IMG/VR virus record: IMGVR_UViG_3300046170_000344
Span: 1 to 32,745 of that record
Length of the DNA: 32,745 bases
From: a virus
Direction: 5' to 3' (one strand)
How positions within the stretch are numbered: the stretch's first letter is position 1; each line of letters opens with the position of its first letter. Shown in pieces: positions 31,277-32,745 of the stretch. The notes beneath the pieces are model-generated. The model was not told the origin of the DNA and did not search any database. It saw only the letters and a list, made by a program, of their open reading frames with translations. The translations under genes and the position numbers were made by a program.

Positions 31277-31573
31277 AGTCCTAGCTTTTTTGCCTTATTA
31301 TATTTTATAACAATCTTATTGGCTTCATTAAGTTCTGCCTCTGCTCTTCTTGCTCTTTTAAGAGCTCTTACTTTGTCTGATCTATATGACTCTATAGTTT
31401 TTTCATATGTTCTTCTCTCGTATTCAAGATGTGCAACATAAATTCCTATCTCTGCCAAACATCCTTTGCAAAGTTTTATGTCTTCGTTGTTTGACTGTTT
31501 ACCCCACTTGAATTAATTTATTCCCGAGGGTCTCATAGTTTGTAACGTATTCTAATTCTTTGATTAATTCCAT
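31273..31573 (-). CDS. Small CxxC-motif protein, interrupted by a +1 shift
   Basis: One frame starts at ATG 31573-31571 (MELIKELEYVTNYETLGNKL) and stops at 31499. The next frame is open from 31512 and gives GKQSNNEDIKLCKGCLAEIG, then IYVAHLEYERRTYEKTIESY, a helix RALKRARRAEAELNEANK and the end KKLGL at 31273. It has no ATG; only a TTG at 31458. Skipping one G in GGGG (31505-31502) joins the two into a 99-aa protein with the CKGC motif; total length is 3n+1. A Cys pair with a basic helix suggests metal or nucleic-acid binding; function unknown. The lesion may be a sequencing error. Confidence 0.55.
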
Positions 31574-31574
31574 T

Positions 31575-31979
31575 TTATTTGTATTCATTGTAAATTGCTT
31601 CTAGTTTATTATACACTTGTCCAACAAAGCAAGGAGAACAATTAGTAAGTTTCTTTGTGTCTTTAAAAACTCTATTGTATATCTCTAACATTTTTGGTGC
31701 GTATTCTGTTATATTGTTCTTTTTTTCTTCAAATATATCTTTAAGATACAAAAATTCCTGTTCAGTGAAAAGCTCTGGTATTTTATATGGAAACAATTCA
31801 TTAAGTTTCTTTTTTCTTTTATCACATCCACAGTCTGCATCTAATGCTTCTGCTACAGTATCTACAACTTTTTTTATTCCTGTTGCTTTAGTTATTTTCT
31901 CAACTGTATCGCCAAATCCTTTAGCGGCTACTTTTTGTTGATATTCAAAATTGGCTTTAAATTTATTATAATCGTTCAT
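31575..31979 (-). CDS. Conserved phage hypothetical with DCGCDKRKKKL motif (134 aa)
   Basis: The protein has an N-terminal helical part (KVAAKGFGDTVEKITKATGI), a Cys pair in LDADCGCDKRKKKLNELFPY (about residues 46-65), then helices EFLYLKDIFEEKKNN and YNRVFKDTKKLTNCSPC. The motif CGCDKRKKKLN is one I recall in small Bacteroidota phage proteins. A metal-binding site is possible, but no function is known. ATG overlaps the sigma-like gene's stop region by 14 bases. Confidence 0.65.
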   Translation of the reverse strand: MNDYNKFKANFEYQQKVAAKGFGDTVEKITKATGIKKVVDTVAEALDADCGCDKRKKKLNELFPYKIPELFTEQEFLYLKDIFEEKKNNITEYAPKMLEIYNRVFKDTKKLTNCSPCFVGQVYNKLEAIYNEYK

Positions 31980-32505
31980 AATCTTCGTTTTTGTAATCTT
32001 CGTAATCTTCTTTTAATTTCTCTTTTAATATGTTTTTTGCATTCTTTAAAGTATTAAATATACTTACCCAACTTATTTTTGTTTCTGCTGCAATCTTTCT
32101 AATACTCATATTTGTATCTCTATATAAAACAAAAAGCTTTTTATCATACCAATGCCAGTCCTCTATTTCATCATCTATTTTTTCACAAATATAATTATAT
32201 GCTTCTTGTTCTCTTAAATCTGTTTTATCATCTAACTGAAGTACTCCATCATCAATAGAAACCTTCCTAACTTTTCGCTTACTATTATAGTATAAGTAGT
32301 AAGTAGTTCGTAAAGTGAAATACATATAACCCCTACGAATAATACCATTTTCAATAACCTTTTCTGGTTTAGCATATTTATATAATATTAAATAACTCTC
32401 TTGTACAATATCTTCTGCATAATCATATTCACCAAAACCATTAACTATTCTGATCCATTCTTTATGTTGTCTTGCCACTACTTCTAGCCAGTCTGCTCTT
32501 CCCAT
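31966..32505 (-). CDS. Sigma-70-like RNA polymerase sigma factor
   Basis: I choose ATG 32505-32503 (MGRADWLEVVARQHKEWIRI, 179 aa); the frame is open 11 codons further. Residues about 1-75 match sigma region 2 (YDYAEDIVQESYLILYKYA, and later YMYFTLRTTYYLYY). Residues about 132-165 are a region-4-type helix-turn-helix (SIRKIAAETKISWVSIFNTL, then KNAKNILKEKL). No region 3 or anti-sigma element is seen. It probably redirects host RNA polymerase to phage promoters. The target boxes are unknown; the 15-nt leader copies are a candidate. Confidence 0.78.
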   Translation of the reverse strand: MGRADWLEVVARQHKEWIRIVNGFGEYDYAEDIVQESYLILYKYAKPEKVIENGIIRRGYMYFTLRTTYYLYYNSKRKVRKVSIDDGVLQLDDKTDLREQEAYNYICEKIDDEIEDWHWYDKKLFVLYRDTNMSIRKIAAETKISWVSIFNTLKNAKNILKEKLKEDYEDYKNEDYERL

Positions 32506-32696
32506 TTCACTGTAACATTTATAAATCCTATGACACACTGTAAAGTGTATTCATCATAACCATCATCATATTGTTCTTTGTGAAATAATGCTCCTATCAT
32601 GAAACCTTTTATTAATGCTATATAAATATCTGCATTTTTGTATTGACCAATCATTACAAATATTGTAGTTATAACAAGAAGTATAATAAGTATCAA
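32484..32696 (-). CDS. Small membrane protein (70 aa; probable frame break in N-terminus)
   Basis: The frame from TTG 32696 gives ILIILLVITTIFVMIGQYKN, a strong membrane helix, then IYIALIKGFMIGALFHKEQY and a C-terminal FINVTVKWEEQTG. The first ATG inside the frame would remove the helix. Just upstream an ATG at 32740 opens MDKDLLDKNKKELLF and stops at 32693. A -1 slip or one extra A in the A6 run (32713-32708) would join MDKDLLDKNKKRII to the helix, a natural membrane protein start. It overlaps the sigma-like gene by 22 bases. Confidence 0.5.
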   Translation of the reverse strand: MILIILLVITTIFVMIGQYKNADIYIALIKGFMIGALFHKEQYDDGYDEYTLQCVIGFINVTVKWEEQTG

Positions 32697-32740
32697 AATA
32701 ATAATTCTTTTTTGTTTTTATCTAATAAGTCTTTGTCCAT
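32693..32740 (-). CDS. Short open frame MDKDLLDKNKKELLF (5' part of membrane gene or upstream gene end)
   Basis: Fifteen codons from ATG 32740 to TGA 32695-32693. It is probably the real beginning of the 70-aa membrane protein in another frame. It could also be the end of a gene whose start lies outside the window, since only 5 bases precede the ATG. Confidence 0.35.
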   Translation of the reverse strand: MDKDLLDKNKKELLF

Positions 32741-32745
32741 AAAAG

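Noticed and set aside
1-32745. Prophage or lysogeny functions.
   Set aside because: No integrase, excisionase, repressor, attachment-site repeat or tRNA-like end was found in the window; the rest of the genome is not visible.

Overview
The window is part of a tailed double-stranded DNA phage (Caudoviricetes), most likely infecting a member of the Bacteroidota, probably a marine or aquatic flavobacterium. The sequence is very AT-rich. Every supported gene lies on the minus strand. Gene starts are packed into TAATG or ATGA overlaps and mostly lack a Shine-Dalgarno site; AT-rich leaders such as AAAAATG and ATAATATG take its place. Several proteins belong to families I know from Bacteroidota phages: DUF3127, the neck and tail set, a 43-aa basic protein and the portal with a C-terminal extension. 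A tape measure and a tail tube but no sheath suggest a siphovirus. No integrase, repressor or tRNA is visible, and the window does not cover the whole genome.

Layout, read in the direction of transcription (right to left). (1) 32740-28195, early and regulatory genes: a small membrane protein, a sigma-like factor, a protein with a Cys-rich motif, a dATP/dGTP diphosphohydrolase-N-type protein (DUF5664), a GIY-YIG protein with a large unrecognised N-terminus, a RecE-like PD-(D/E)XK exonuclease, a solo DnaA-domain-IV-like DNA-binding protein and a second PD-(D/E)XK-like nuclease. (2) 28142-25900: small and large terminase, two small membrane proteins and two small unknowns, ended by an intrinsic terminator. 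(3) 25807-15591, tail: a tail-assembly-chaperone-like gene with a strong candidate -1 frameshift, tail-completion and neck proteins, a 1555-aa modular tail-tip/adhesin protein, a glycosyltransferase-like gene and the tape measure. (4) 15559-8400, head: an XkdF-type protease, decoration-like proteins, scaffold-like protein, major capsid protein, tail tube (the last two each followed by a terminator), portal and a connector-like protein. (5) 8397-3539: tail-fibre proteins, ending in a very large LamG-type fibre gene broken by several indels. (6) 3528-2403, lysis: small membrane proteins, M15 endolysin, 3-TM holin and a basic 43-aa protein. (7) 2296-1, replication and recombination: NinG, an SSB-like DUF3127 protein and a DnaB/RecA-type helicase running off the window.

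The main observations are these. The chaperone gene has two overlapping frames that both look like real protein for 57 codons, joined at a T9 slippery run. An almost identical 15-nt leader sits directly before the start codons of five morphogenesis genes. The 1555-aa protein is built of internally duplicated modules, and its last repeat is completed only after a +1 shift. At least four further genes also read as single genes interrupted by one-base shifts, most of them in short homopolymers. That pattern may be sequencing error, so each frameshift claim needs read-level or homologue checks; the chaperone case has the best biological precedent.
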